DNA of 64,000 nt from Sorghum bicolor. Lineage: Eukaryota; Streptophyta; Magnoliopsida; Poales; Poaceae. How positions within the stretch are numbered: position 1 is the first letter of the stretch; each line of letters begins with the position of its first letter. Position numbers and translations under genes: made by a program. Shown one piece after another: positions 44,101-59,027 of the stretch. Under the pieces are notes generated by a model, which worked only from the letters and a program-made list of their open reading frames with translations, made no database searches and had not been told where the DNA came from. The DNA lies in the NCBI RefSeq assembly GCF_000003195.3, contig NW_018396408.1, positions 221,836 through 285,835 of the forward strand, read 5' to 3'.

Positions 44101-47100
44101 TTGATTTCTGAGCATATGGTATGTTCCTTGCAAACCGTGCACCTATCTTGCATCAAGATTGGAACTTTCTTCAAACAGACAGAACCAAGGTTCCACATGA
44201 GCCTCTTCACCAAGGAGTACCATCGCGTGCGTCCAAAATAGTTTCTTAGCCTATGGTGCATTTGGCACAAACCGTGTACCTATCTTGCACCGAAACTAAC
44301 ACTATCTCCAAAGAGACCGAAGTGAGATTCTATATGACACACATCATCTAGGAGTTCTATTGGGTGCTTCCAAATATATTTCTAAGCATATGGTACGTTC
44401 GATGCAATTCGTGCACCTATCTTGCATCAAGATTAGCACTATCTCCAAACAAAGCAAACTGAGCTTCCACTTGAGACCGTTTACCCAGGAGTATCATCGG
44501 GTGCATCCAAAATGGTTTCTTAGCCTATGATGCATTAGGCGCAAACTGTGTACCTATCTTGCACCAAAACTAACTCTGTCTCCAAATAGACCAAAGCGGG
44601 ATTCCATATGACACATGTCATCTAGGAGTTCTATTGCGATGCATCCAAATAGATTTCTTAGCATATGGTATGTTCCATGAAAACCGTGCACCTATCTTGC
44701 ATCAAGATTAGCACTATCTACAAACAGATCGAACCGACCTTCCACTTGAGCCTCTTCACCTAGGATTATCATCGGCTGCTTCCATAATGGTTTCTGAGCA
44801 TATGGTGCATTATGCGCAATCGATGCACGAATCTTCCACCTAAACTAACAATGTCTCCAAACAGATTGAAGCGAGATTCCAAATGACACACATGATCTAG
44901 GAGTTCTATCGGGTGAGTCCAAATTGATTTCTGAGAATACGGTACGTTCTATGCAAACCGTACACCTATCTTTCATCAAGATTAGCACTTTCTCCAAACA
45001 GACTGAACCGAGCTTTCACTTGAGCCTCTTCACCTAGGAGTACATTCGGAAACTTCCACAACGATTTCTGAGCCTATGGTGCACTGGGCACAAACCATGC
45101 AACTATCTTGCACCGAAACTAATACTATCTCCAACAGGACTGAAGTGAGATTCCATACGATACACTTCATCTAGTAGTTCCATCGGGTGCATCTACAGTT
45201 CCATCGGGTGTGTCCAAATTGATTTCTGAGCATATGGTATGTTCCATGCAAACCGTGTACCTATCTTGCATCAAGATTAGAACTATCTCCAAACAGACAG
45301 AACCAAGATTCCACATGAGCCTCTTCACCAAGGAGTACCATCGCGTGCGTCCAAAATAGTTTCTTAGCCTATGGTGCATTCGGCACAAACCGTGTACCTA
45401 TCTTGCACCAAAACTAACACTATCTCGAAAGAGACCGAAGTGAGATTCTATATGACACACGTCATCTAGGAGTTCTATTAGGTGCTTCCAAATATATTTC
45501 TAAGCATATGGTACATTCGATGCAATTCGTGCACCTATCTTGCATCAAGATTAGCACTATCTCCAAACAAAAGCAAACTGAGCTTCCACTTGAGCCCCTT
45601 TACCTAGGAGTATCATCGGGTGCATCCAAAATGGTTTCTTAGCCTATGATGCCTTAGGCGCAAACTGTGTACCTATCTTGCACCAAAACTAACTCTGTCT
45701 CCAAACAGACTGAAGCGAGATTCCATATGACACATGTCATCTAGGAGTTCAATTGGGGTGCGTCCAAATGAATTTCTTAGGATATGGTATGTTCCATGCA
45801 AACCGTGCACCTATCTTGCATCAAGATTAGCACTATCTCCAAACAGATCGAACCGATCTTCCACTTGAGCCTCTTCACCTAGGATTATCATCGGGTGCTT
45901 CCATAATGGTTTCTGAGCCTATGGTGCATTATGCACAAACCATGCACCAATCTTACACCTAAACTAAAACTGTCTCCAAACAGATTGAAGTGAGATTCCA
46001 TATGACACACATGATCTAGGAGTTCTATCGGGTGCGTCCAAATTGATTTATGAGAATATGGTACGTTCCAAGCAAACCGTACACCTATCTTTCATCAAGA
46101 TTAGCACTATCTCCAAATAGACCGAACCAAGCTTTCTCTTGAGCCTCTTCACCTAGGAGTACCATCGGGAACTTCCACAATGGTTCTGATCCTATGGTGC
46201 ACTAGGCACAAACCATGCAACTATCTTGCACCGAAACTAATACTATCTCCAACTGGACCGAAGCGAGATTCCATATGATACACTTCATCAGTAGTTCCAT
46301 CGGGTCCATCTACAGTTCCATCGGGTTTGTCCAAATTGATTTCTGAGCATATGGTATGTTCCATGCAAACCGTGCACCTATCTTGCATCAAGATTAGAAC
46401 TATCTCCAAACTGACAGAACCAAGATTCCACTTGAGCCTCTTCACCAAGGAGTACCATCGTGTGCGTCCAAAATAGTTTCTTAGCCTATGGTGTATTAGG
46501 CACAAACCGTGTACCTATCTTGCACCGAAACTAACACTATCTCCAAAGAGACTTAAGTTAGATTCTATATGACACACGTCATCTAGGAGTTCTATTGGGT
46601 GTTCCAAATATATTTCTAAGCATATGGTACATTCCATGCAATTCGTGCACCTATTATGCATCAAGATTAGCACTATCTCCAAACAGATCGAACCGACCTT
46701 CCACTTGAGCCTCTTCACCTAGGAGTATTATCGGGTGCTTCCATAATGGTTTCCGAGCCTATGGTGCATTATGCGCAAACCATGCACCAATCTTGCACCT
46801 AAACTAACACTGTCTCCAAACAGATTAAAGAAAGTTTCCATATGACACACATGATCTAGGAGTTCTATCGGGTGCGTACAAATTGATTTTCGAGAATATG
46901 GTATGTTCCATGCAAACCGTACACCTATCTTGCATCAGGATTAGCACTATCTCCAAACAGACCAAACCGAGCTTTCACTTGAGCCTCTTCACCTAGGAGT
47001 ACCATCGGGAACTTCCACAACGGTTTCTGAGCCTATAGTGCACTGGGCACAAACCATGCAACTATCTTGCACCGAAACTAATACTAAATCCAACTGGACC

Positions 47101-50100
47101 GAAGCGAGATTCCATATGATACACTTCATCTAGTAGTTCCATCGGGTGCATCTACACTTCCATCGGGTGTGTCCAAATTGTTTTCTGAGCATATGGTATG
47201 TTCCATGCAAACCGTGCACCTATCTTGCATTAAGATTAGAACTATCTCCAAACAGACAGAACCAAGATTCCACATGAGCCTCTTCGCCAAGGAGTACCAT
47301 TGCGTGCGTCCAAAATAGTTTCTTAGCCTATGGTGCATTTGGCACAAACCGTGTACCTATCTTGCACCGAAACTAACACTATCTCCAAAGAGACCGAAGT
47401 GAGATTCTATATGACACACATCATCTAGGAGTTCTATGTGGTGCTTCCAAATATATTTCTAAGTATATGGTATGTTCGATGCAATTCGTGCACCTATCTT
47501 GCATCAAGATTAGCACTATCTCCAAACAAAGAAAACTGAGCTTCCACTTGAGCCCCTTTACCCATGATTATCATCGGGTGCATCCAAATAGTTTCTTAGC
47601 CTATGATGCAATAGGCGCAAACTGTGTACCTATCTTGCACCAAAACTAACTCTGTCTCCAAATAGACCAAAGCGAGATTCCATATGACACATGTCATCTA
47701 GGAGTTCTATTGGGGTGCGTCCAAATGGATTTCTTAGCATATGGTATGTTCCATGCAAACCGTGCACCTATCTTGCATCAATATTAGCACTATCTCCAAA
47801 CAGATCGAACCGACCTTCCATTTGAGCCTCTTCACCTAGGAGTATTATCGGGTGCTCGAGCCTCTGGTGCATTATGCGCAAACCATGCACCAATCTTGCA
47901 CCTAAACTAACACTGTCTCCAAACATATTGAAGCAAGTTTCCATATGACACACATAATCTAGGAGTTCTACCGGGTGCGTCCAAATTGATTTCCGAGAAT
48001 ATGGTATGTTCCATGCAAACCGTACACCTATCTTGCATCAGGATTAGCACTATCTCCAAACAGACCGAACCGAGCTTTCACTTGAGCCTCTTCACCTAGG
48101 AGTACCGTCGGGAACTTCCACAACGGTTTCTGAGCCTATGGTGCACTGGGCACAAACCATGTACTTATATTTCACCGAAACTAATACTATCTCCAACTGG
48201 ACTGAAGCGAGATTCCATATGATACACTTCATCTAGTAGTTCCATCGGGTGCATCTACAGTTCCATCGGGTGTGTCCAAATTGATTTCTGAGCATATGGT
48301 ATGTTCCATGCAAACAGTGCACCTATCTTTCATCAAGATTAGAACTATCTCCAAACAGATAGAACCAAGATTCCACATGAGCTCTTCACCAAGGAGTACC
48401 ATCGCGTGCGTCTAAAATAGTTTCTTAGCCTATGGTGCATTAGGCACAAATCGTGTACTAATCTTGCACCAAAACTAACACTATCTCCAAAGAGACCGAA
48501 GTGAGATTCTATATGACACACGTCATCTGGGAGTTCTATTGGGTGCTTCCAAATATATTTTGAAGCATATGGTATGTTCGATGCAATTCGGGCACCTATC
48601 TTGCATCAAGATTAGCACTATCTCCAAACAAAGCAAGCTGAGCTTCCACTTGAGCCCCTTTACCCAGGAGTATCATTGGGTGCATCCAAAATGCTTTCTT
48701 AGCCTATGATGCATTAGGCGCAAACTATGTACCTATCTTGCACCAAAACTAACTCTGTCTCCAAATAGACCAAAGCGAGATTCTATATGACACATGTCAT
48801 CTAGGAGTTCTATTGGGGTGCGTCCAAATGGATTTCTTAGCATATGGTATGTTCCATGCAAACCGTGCACCTATCTTGCATCAAGGTTAGCACTATCTCC
48901 AAACAGATCGAACCGAACTTCCACTTGAGCCTTTTCACCTAGGATTATCATCGGGTGCTTCCATAATGGTTTCTGAGCCTATGGTGCATTATGCGCAAAC
49001 CATGCACCAGTCTTGCACCGAACTAACACTGTCTCCAAATAGATTGAAGTGATATTCCATATGACACACATGATCTAGGAGTTACGTTCCATGCAAACCG
49101 TACACCTATCTTTCATCAAGATTAGCACTATCTCCAAATAGACCGAACCGAGCTTTCACTTGAGCCTCTTCAAATAGGAGTACCATCGGGAACTTCCACA
49201 ACTATTTCTGAGCCTATAGTGCACTGGGCACAAACCATGCAACTATCTTGCACCGAAACTAATAATATCTCCAACTGGACCGAAGCGAGATTCCATATGA
49301 TACACTTCATCTAGTAGTTCCATCGGGTGCATCTACAGTTCCATCGGGTTTGTCCAAATTGATTTTTGAGCAAATGGTATGTTCCATGCAAACTGTGCAC
49401 CTATCTTACATCAAGTTTAGAACTATCTCCATACTGACAGAACCAAGATTCCACTTGAGCCTCTTCACCGAGGAGTACCATCGTGTGCGTCCAAAATAGT
49501 TTCTAAGCCTATGGTGCATTAGGCACAAACCGTGTACCTATCTTGCACAGAAACTAACACTATCTCCTATGAGACCGAAGTGAGATTCTATATGACACAC
49601 GTCATCTAGGAGTTCTATTGGGTGCTTCCAAATATATTTCGAAGGATATGGTACGTTCCATGCAATTCGTGCACCTATCTTGCATCAAGTTTAGCACTAT
49701 CTCCAAACAAAAGCAAACTGAGCTTCCACTTGAGCCCCTTTACCCAGGAGTATCATCGGGTGCATCCAAAATGGTTTCTTAGCCTATGATGCATTAGGCG
49801 CAAACTGTGTACCTATCTTGCACCAAAACTAACTCTGTCTCCAAACAGACCAAAGCGAGATTCTATATGACACATGTCATCTAGGAGTTCTATTGGGGTG
49901 CGTCTAAATGAATTTCTTAGCATATGGTATGTTCCATGCAAACCGTGCACCTATCTTGCATCAAGATTAGCACTATCTCCAAACAGATCGAACCGACCTT
50001 CCACTTGAGCTTCTTCACCTAGGATTATCATTGGGTGCTTCCATAATGGTTTCTGAGCCTATGGTACACCTATCTTTCATCAAGATTAGCACTATCTTCA

Positions 50101-51027
50101 AACAGAGCGAACCGAGCTTTCACTTGAGCCTCTTCACCTAGGAGTACCATCGGGAACTTCCACAACGATTTCTGAGCCTATGGTGCACTAGGCACAAACC
50201 ATGCAACTATCTTGCACCCAAACTAATACTAAATCCAACAGGACCGAAGCGAGATTCTATATGATACACTTCATCTAGTAGTTCCATCGGGTGCATCTAC
50301 AGTTCCATCGGGTGTGTCCAAATTGATTTCTAAGCATATGGTATGTTCCATGCAAACCGTTCACCTATCTTGCATCAAGATTAGAACTATCTCCAAACAG
50401 ACAGAACTAAGATTCCACATGAGCCTCTTCACCAAGGAGTACCATGGCGTGCGTCCAAAATAGTTTCTTAGCCTATGGTGCATTAGGCACAAACCCTGTA
50501 CCTATCTTACACCAAAACTAACACTATCTCCAAAGAGACCGAAGTGAGATTCTATATGACACACGTCATCTATGAGTTCTATTGGGTGCTTCCAAATATA
50601 ATTGGAAGCATATGGTACGTTCCATGCAATTCGTGCACCTATCTGGCATCAAGATTAGCACTATCTCTAAACAAAAGAAAACTGAGCTTCCACTTGAGCC
50701 CCTTTACCTAGGAGTATCTTCGGGTGCATCCAGAATCGTTTCTTAGCCTATGATGCATTAGGCGCAAACTGCGTACCTATCTTGCACCAAAACTAACTCT
50801 GTCTCCAAACAGATCAAAGCGAGATTCCATATGACACATATCATTTAGGAGTTCTATTGGGTGCGTCCAAATGGATTTCTTAGCATATGGTATGTTCCAT
50901 GCAATCCATGCACCTATCTTGCATCAAGATTAGCACTATCTCCAAACAGATCGAACCGACATTCCACTTGAGCATCTTCACACTTAGGATATCATCAGGT
51001 GCTTCCATAATGTTTCTGAGCATATGG
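41130..51027 (+). repeat. 137-bp satellite array, third segment
   Basis: Starts with the second CCAGG target copy inside a monomer-4 type and continues the HOR in register. Markers lie near 41820, 42940, 44058, 45176, 46292, 47135, 48240, 49318 and 50281; most spacings are 1105-1120, with one of 843 (one A/B dimer pair short) and shorter ones toward the end. Units at 41.8-45.2 kb are very alike, sharing for example the variants aactttcttcaaacag and tgcgatgcatccaaatag. Copies become less regular beyond 48 kb. The array stops in a monomer-6 type at 51027. No gene is seen. Confidence 0.9.
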
Positions 51028-51130
51028 TTGGCCCAGCTAGTTCAAAGAAACCCGGTGGGACATGCCCCTTTCTTTCTTTTTTTTTTCTTCTTTTTTCTTT
51101 TTTTTTTTTGTGAGACAATGTTTTCTTAGG
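51028..51130 (+). other. Non-satellite pyrimidine-rich spacer at the polarity switch
   Basis: About 103 bp: a short unique piece (ttggcccagctagttcaaag) then about 45 bp almost entirely T and C, ending gtgagacaatgttttcttagg. The satellite to the left is in + orientation and to the right in - orientation. I recognise no element here. Confidence 0.75.
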
Positions 51131-54100
51131 TTGAAGATTGGTGCATGGTTTGCGCGTAATGCACCATAGGCTTAGAAAACATTATGGAAGCACCCGATGA
51201 TAATCCAAGGGGAAGAGGCTTAAGGGGAAGGTCGGGTTCGTACTGTTTGGAGATAGTGCTAATCTTGATTCAAGAAAGGTGCACGGGTTTTAACGAACAT
51301 TCTAGATGTTAAGAAAATCCATTTGGACGCACCTCAATAGAACTCCTAGATGACATGTGTCATATAGAATCTCGTTTTGGTCTGTTTGGAGACAGAGTTA
51401 GTTTTGGTGCAAGATAGGTACATAGTTTGCGCCTAATGCATCATAGGCTAGGAAACCATTTTGGATGCACCCGATGATACTCCTAGGTAAAGGGGCTCAA
51501 GTGGAAGCTCAGTTTGCTTTGTTTGGAGATAGTGCTCATCTTGATGCAAGATAGGTGCACGAATTGCATCGAACGTACCATATGCTTCAAAATATCTTTG
51601 GAAGCACCCAATAGAACTCCTAGATGACATTTGTCATATAGAATGTCACTTCGGTCTCTTTGGAGATAGTGTTAGTTTCGGTGCAAGATAGGTACAAGAT
51701 TTGTGCCTAATGCACCATAGGCTAAGAAACTATTTTGGACGCACGCGATGGTACTCCTTGGTGAAGAGGCTCATGTGCAATCTTGGTTTTATCTGTTTGG
51801 AGATAGTTCTAATCTTGATGCAAGATAGGTGCACGGTTTGCATGGAACATACCAGATGCTCAGAAATCAATTTGGACGCACCCGATGGAACTACTAGGTG
51901 AAGTGTATCATATGGAATCTCGCTTCAGTCCAGTTGGAGATAGAATTAGTTTCGGTGCAAGATAGGTGCATGGTTTGTGCCCAGTGCACCGTAGGCTCAG
52001 AAACCGTTGTGGAAGTTCCCGATGGTACTCCTAGGTGTAGAGGCTCAAGTGAAAGCTTGGTTCGGTCTGTTTGGAGATAGTGCTAATCTTGATGCAAGAT
52101 AAGTGTACGGTTTGCATGGAACATACCATATTCTCGGAAATCAATTTGGACGCACCCGATAGAACTCCTAGATCATGTGTGTCATATGGAATCTTGCTTC
52201 AATCTGTTTGGAGACAGTGTTAGTTTAGGTGCAAGATTGGTGCATGGTTTGCGCATAATGCACCATAGGCTGGGAAGCCATTATGGAAGCACCCGATAAT
52301 ACTCTTAGGTGAAGAGGCTCAAGTGGAAGGTCGGTTCGATCTGTTTGGAGATAGTGCTAATCTTGATGCAAGATAGGTGCACGGTTTGCATGGAACATAC
52401 CATATGCTAAGAAATCCATTTGGACGCACCCCAATAGAACTCCTAGATGACATGTGTCATATGGAATCTCACATTGGTCTGTTTGGAGACAGAGTTAGTT
52501 TTGGTGCAAGATAGGTACATAGTTTGCGCCTAATGCATCATAGGCTAAGAAACCATTTTGGATGCACCCCGATGATACTCCTGGGTAAAGGGGCTCAAGT
52601 AGAAGCTCAGTTTGCCTTGTTTGGAGATAGTGCTAATCTTGATGCAAGATAGGTGCACGAATTGCATCGAACGTACCATATGCTTAGAAATATATTTGGA
52701 AGCACCAAATAGAACTCCTAGATTACGTGTGTCATATAGAATCTCACTTCGGTCTCTTTGGAGATAGTGTTAGTTTCGGTGCAAGATAGGTACACGGTTT
52801 GTGCCTAATGCACCATAGGCTAAGAAACTATTTTGGACGCACGCGATGGTACTCCTTGGTGAAGATGCTCATGTGGAATCTTGGTTCTGTCTATTTGGAG
52901 ATAGTTCTAATCTTGATGCAAGATAGGTGCACGATTTGCATGGAACATACCATATGCTCACAAATCAATTTGGACACACCCGATGGAACTGTAGATGCAC
53001 CCGATGGAACTACTAGATGAAGTGTGTCATATGGAATCTCGCTTCGGTCCAGTTGGAGATAGTATTAGTTTCGGTGCAAGATAGTTGCATGGTTTGTGCC
53101 CGGTGCACCATAGGCTCAGAAATCATTGTAGAAGTTCCCGATGGTACTCCTAGGTGAAGAGGCTCAATTGAGAGCTCAGTTCAGTCTGTTTGGAGATAGT
53201 GCTAATCTTGATGAAAGATAGGTGTACGGTTTGCATGGAACGTACCATATTCTTAGAAATCAATTTGGACGCACCCGATAGAACTCCTAGATCATGTGTG
53301 TCATATGGAATCTTGCTTCAATGTGTTTGGAGACAGTGTTAGTTTAGGTGAAAGATTGGTGCATGGTTTGCGCATAATGCTCCATACGCTCAGAAACCAT
53401 TATGGAAGCACCCGATGATAACCCTAGGTGAAGAGGCACAAGTGGAAGGTCGGTTCGATCTGTCTGGAGATAGTGCTAATCTTGATGCAAGATAGGTGCA
53501 CGGTTTGCATGGAACATACCATATGCTAAGAAATCTATTTGGACGCACCCCAATAGAACTCCTAGATGACATGTGTCATATGGAATCTCGCTTCGGTCTG
53601 TTTGGAGACAGAGTTAGTTTTGGTGCAAGATAGGTACACAGTTTGCGCCTAATGCATCATAGGCTAAGAAACCATTTTGGATGCACCCGATGATACTCTT
53701 GGGTGAAGAGGCTCATGTGAAATCTTGGTTTTATCTGTTTGGAGATAGTTCTAATCTTGATGCAAGATAGGTGCACGGTTTGCATGGAACATACCATATG
53801 CTCAGAAATCAATTTGGACACTCTCGAAGGGAACTGTAGATGCACCCGATGGAACTACTAGATGAAGTGTATCACATGGAATCTCGCTTTAGTCCAGTTG
53901 GAGATAGAATTAGTTTCGGTGCAAGATAGGTGCATGGTTTATGCCCAGTGCACCATAGGCTCAGAAACCATTGTGGAAGTTCCTGATGGTACTCCTAGGT
54001 CAAGAGGCTCAAGTGAAAGCTCGGTTCGGTCTGTTTGGAGATAGTGCTAATCTTGATGCAAGATAGGTGTACGGTTTGCATGGAACATACCATATTCTCG

Positions 54101-55140
54101 GAAATCAATTTGGACGCACCCGATAGAACTCCTAGATCATGTGTGTCATATGGAATCTTGCTTCAATCTGTTTGGAGACAGTGTTAGTTTAGGTGCAAGA
54201 TTGGTGCATGGTTTGCGCATAATGCACCATAGGCTCGGAAACCATTATGGAAGCACCCGATAATAATCTTCGGTAAAGAGGCTCAAGTGGAAGGTCGGTT
54301 TGATCGGTTTGGAGATAGTGCTAATCTTGATGCAAGATAGGTGAACGATTTGCATGGAACATACCATATGCTAAGAAATCCATTTAGACGCACCCCAATA
54401 GAACACCTAGATGACATGTGTCATATAGAATCTCGCTTTGGTCTGTTTGGAGACAGAGTTAGTTTTGGTGCAAGATAGGTACCCAGTTTGCGCCTAATAC
54501 ATCATAGGCAAAGAAACCATTTTGGATGCACCCGATGATACTCCTGGGTAAAGGGGCTCAAGTGAATGCTCAGTTTGCTTTGTTTGGAGATAGTGCTAAT
54601 CTTGATGCAAGATAGGTGCACGAATTGCATCGAACGTATCATATGCTTCGAAATATATTTGGAAGCACCCAAAAGAACTCCTAGATGACGTGTGTCATAT
54701 AGAATCTCAGTTCGGTCTCTTTGGAGACAGTGTTAGTTTCGGTGCAAGATAGGTACACGATTTGTGCCTAATGCACCATAGGCTAAGAAACTATTTTGGA
54801 CGCACGTGATGGTACTCCTTGGTGAAGAGGCTCATGTGGAATCTTGGTTCTATCTGTTTGGAGATAGTTCTAATGTTGATGCAAGATAGGTGCACGGTTT
54901 GCATGGAACATACCATATGCTCAGAAATCAATTTGGACACACTCGATGGAACTGTAGATGCACCCGATGGAACTACTAGATGAAGTGTATCATATGGAAT
55001 CTCGCTTCAGACCAGTTGGAGATAGTATTAGTTTCGGTGCAAGATAGTTGCATGGTTTGTGCCCAGTGCCCCATAGGCTCAGAAATCGTTGTGGAAGTTC
55101 CTGATGGTACTCCTAGGTGATGAGGCTCAAGTGGAAGGTC

Positions 55141-56190
55141 GGTTCGATCTGTTTGGAGATAGTGCTAATCTTGATGCAAGATAGGTGCACGGTTTGCATG
55201 GAACATACTATATGCTAAGAAAATCCATTTGGACGCACCCCAATAGAACTCCTAGATGACATGTGTCATATAGAATCTCGTTTTGGTCTGTTTGGAGACA
55301 GAGTTAGTTTTGGTGCAATATAGGTACACAGTTTGCGCCTAATGCATCATAGGCTAAGAAACCATTTGGATGCACCCGATGATACTCCTAGGTAAAGGGG
55401 CTCAAGTGGAAGCTCAGTTTGCTTTGTTTGGAGATAGTGCTAATCTTGATGCAAGATAGGTGCCCAAATTGCATCGAACGTACCATATGCTTCAAAATAT
55501 ATTTGGAAGCACCTTATAGAACTCCTAGATGACATGTGTCATATAGAATCTCACTTCGGTCTCTTTGGAGATAGTGTTAGTTTCGGTGCAAGATAGGTAC
55601 AAGATTTGTGCCTAATGCACCATAGGCTAAGAAACTATTTTGGACGCACGCGATGGTACTCCTTGGTGAAGAGGCTCATGTGGAATCTTGGTTTTATCTG
55701 TTTGGAGATAGTTCTAATCTTGATGCAAGATAGGTGCACGGTTTGCATGGAACATACCAGATGCTCAGAAATCAATTTGGACACACCCAATGGAACTGTA
55801 GATGCACCCGATGGAACTACTAGGTGAAGTGTATCGTATGGAATCTCGCTTAAGTCCAGTTGGAGATAGTATTAGTTTCGGTGCAAGATAGGTGCATGGT
55901 TTGTGCCCAGTGCACCATAGGCTCAGAAACCGTTGTGGAAGTTCCCGATGGTACTCCTAGGTGTAGAGTCTCAAGTGAAAGCTTGGTTTGGTCTGTTTGG
56001 AGATAGTGCTAATCTTGATGCAAGATAGGTGTACGGTTTGCATGGAACATACCATATTCATGGAAATCAATTTGGACGCACCCGATAGAACTCCTAGATC
56101 ATGTGTGCCATATGGAATCTTGCTTCAATCTGTTTGGAGACAGTGTTAGTTTAGGTGCAAGATTGGTGCATGGTTTGCGCATAATGCACC
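55141..56190 (-). repeat. Multi-kilobase satellite duplication, copy 1
   Basis: Matches 59028-60078 at an offset of about 3888 bp. Over about 550 bp compared by eye from 55501, I saw one difference (gtatcgtatgg versus gtatcatatgg). Shared private variants include gtgcccaaattgcatcg and acataccagatgctc. Confidence 0.8.
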
Positions 56191-59027
56191 ATAGGCTCGG
56201 AAGCCATTATGGAAGCACCCGATAATACTCTTAGGTGAAGAGGCTCAAGTGGAAGGTCGGTTCGATCTGTTTGGAGATAGTGCTAATCTTGATGCAAGAT
56301 AGGTGCACGGTATGCATGGAACATACCATATGCTAAGAAATCCATTTGGACGCACCCCAATAGAACTCCTAGATGACATGTGTCATATGGAATCTCGCAT
56401 TGGTCTGTTTGGAGACAGAGTTAGTTTTGGTGCAAGATAGGTACATAGTTTGCGCCTAATGCATCCATTTTGGATGCACCCGATGATACTCCTGGGTAAA
56501 GGGGCTCAAGTAGAAGCTCAGTTTGCCTTGTTTGGAGATAGTGCTAATCTTGATGCAAGATAGGTGCACGAATTGCATCGAACGTACCATATGCTTAGAA
56601 ATATATTTGGAAGCACCAAATAGAACTCCTAGATGATGTGTGTCATATAGAATCTCACTTCGATCTCTTTGGAGATAGTGTTAGTTTCGGTGCAAGATAG
56701 GTACACGGTTTGTGCCTAATTCACCATAGGCTAAGAAACTATTTTGGACGCACGCGATGGTACTCCTTGGTGAAGATGCTCATGTGGAATCTTGGTTCTG
56801 TCTGTTTGGAGATAGTTCTAATCTTGATGCAAGATAGGTGCACAATTTGCATGGAACATACCATATGCTCACAAATCAATTTGGACACACCCGATGGAAC
56901 TGTAGATGCACCCGATGGAACTACTAGATGAAGTGTATCATATGGAATCTCGCTTCAGTCCAGTTGGAGATAGTATTAGTTTCGGTGCAAGATAGTTGCA
57001 TGGTTTGTGCCCAGTGCACCATAGGCTCAGAAATCATTGTAGAACTTCCCGATGGTACTCCTAGGTGAAGAGGCTCAAGTGAGAGCTCGGTTCAGTCTGT
57101 TTGGAGATAGTGCTAATCTTGATGAAAGATAGGTGTACGGTTTGCATGGAACGTACCATATTCTTAGAAATCAATTTGGACGCACCCGATAGAACTCCTA
57201 GATCATGTGTGTCATATGGAATCTTGCTTCAATGTGTTTGGAGACAGTGTTAGTTTAGGTGCAAGATTGGTGCATGGTTTGCGCATAATGCACCATACGC
57301 TCAGAAACCATTATGGAAGGACCCGATGATAACCCTAGGTGAACAGGCACAGGTGGAAGGTCGGTTCGATCTGTTTGGAGATAGTGCTAATCTTGATGCA
57401 AGATAGGTGCACGGTTGGCATGGAACATACCATATGCTAAGAAATCTATTTGGACGCACCCCAATAGAACTCCTAGATGACATGTGTCATATGGAATCTC
57501 GCTTCGGTCTGTTTGGAGACAGAGTTAGTTTTGGTGCAAGATAGGTACACAGTTTGCGCCTAATGCATCATAGGCTAAGAAACCATTTTGGATGCACCCG
57601 ATGATACTCCTGGGTAAAGGGGCTCAAGTGGAAGCTCAGTTTGCTTTGTTTGGAGATAGTGCTAACCTTGATGCAAGATAGGTGCACGAATTGCATCGAA
57701 CGTATCATATGCTTCGAAATATATTTGGAAGCACCCAAAAGAACTCCTAGATGACGTGTGTCATATAGAATCTCAGTTCGGTCTCTTTGGAGATAGTGTT
57801 AGTTTCTGTGCAAGATAGGTACACGATTTGTGCCTAATGCACCATAGGCTAAGAAACTATTTTGGACGCACGCGATGGTACTCCTTGGTGAAGAGGCTAA
57901 AGTGGAATCTTGGTTCTATCTGTTTTGAGATAGTTCTAATCTTGATGCAAGATAGGTGCACGGTTTGCATTGAACATACCATATGCTCAGAAATCAATTT
58001 AGACACACCCCAATAGAACTCCTAGATGACATGTGTCATATGGACACTCGCTTTGGTCTGTTTGGAGACTGAGTTAGTTTCGGTGCAAGATAGGTACACA
58101 GTTTGCGCCTAATGCATCATAGGCTAAGAAACCATTTGGATGCACCCGATGATACTCCTAGGTAAAGGGGCTCAAGTGGAAGCTCAGTTTGCTTTGTTTG
58201 GAGATAGTGCTAATCTTGATGCAAGATAGGTGCACGAATTGCATGGAACGTACCATATGCTTCAAAATATATTTGGAAGCACCAAATAGAACTCCTAGAT
58301 GACGTGTGTCATATAGAATCTCACTTCGGTTTCTTTGGAGATAGTGTTAGTTTCGGTGCAAGATAGGTACACGGTTTGTGCCTAATGCACCATAGGCTAA
58401 GAAACTATTTTGGACGCACGCGATGGTACTCCTTGGTTTAGAGGCTCAAGTGGAATCTTGGTTCTGTCTGTTTGGAGATAGTTCTAATCTTGATGCAAGA
58501 TAGGTGCACGGTTTGCATGGAACATAGCATATGCTCAGAAATCAATTTGGACAAACTCAATGGAACTGTAGATGCTCCCGATGGAACTACTAGATGAAGT
58601 GTATCATATGGAATCTCGCTCAGACCAGTTGGAGATAGTATTAGTTTCGGTGCAAGATAGTTGCATGGTTTGTGCCCAGTGCACCAGAGGCTCAGAAATC
58701 GTTGTGGAAGTTCCTGATGGTACTCCTTGGTGAAGAGGCTCAAGTGAAAGCTTGGTTCGGTCTGTTTGGAGATAGTGCTAATCTTGATGAAAGATAGGTG
58801 TACGGTTTGCATGGAACGTACCATATTCTTAGAAATCAATTTGGACACACCCGATAGAACTCCTAGATCATGTGTGTCATATGGAATCTCGCTTCAATCT
58901 GTTTGGAGACAGTGTTAGCTTAGGTGCAAGATTGGTGCATGGTTTGCGCATAATGCACCATAGGCTCAGAAAACATTATGGAAGCACCCGATGATAATCC
59001 TAGGTGAAGAGGATCAAGTGGAAGGTC

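Noticed and set aside
51078..51112. T/C-rich tract as the poly(A) tail of a reverse-oriented SINE or LINE
   Set aside because: The tract is interrupted by many C residues, the unique sequence beside it is too short to identify, and no target duplication was found. The origin is left open.
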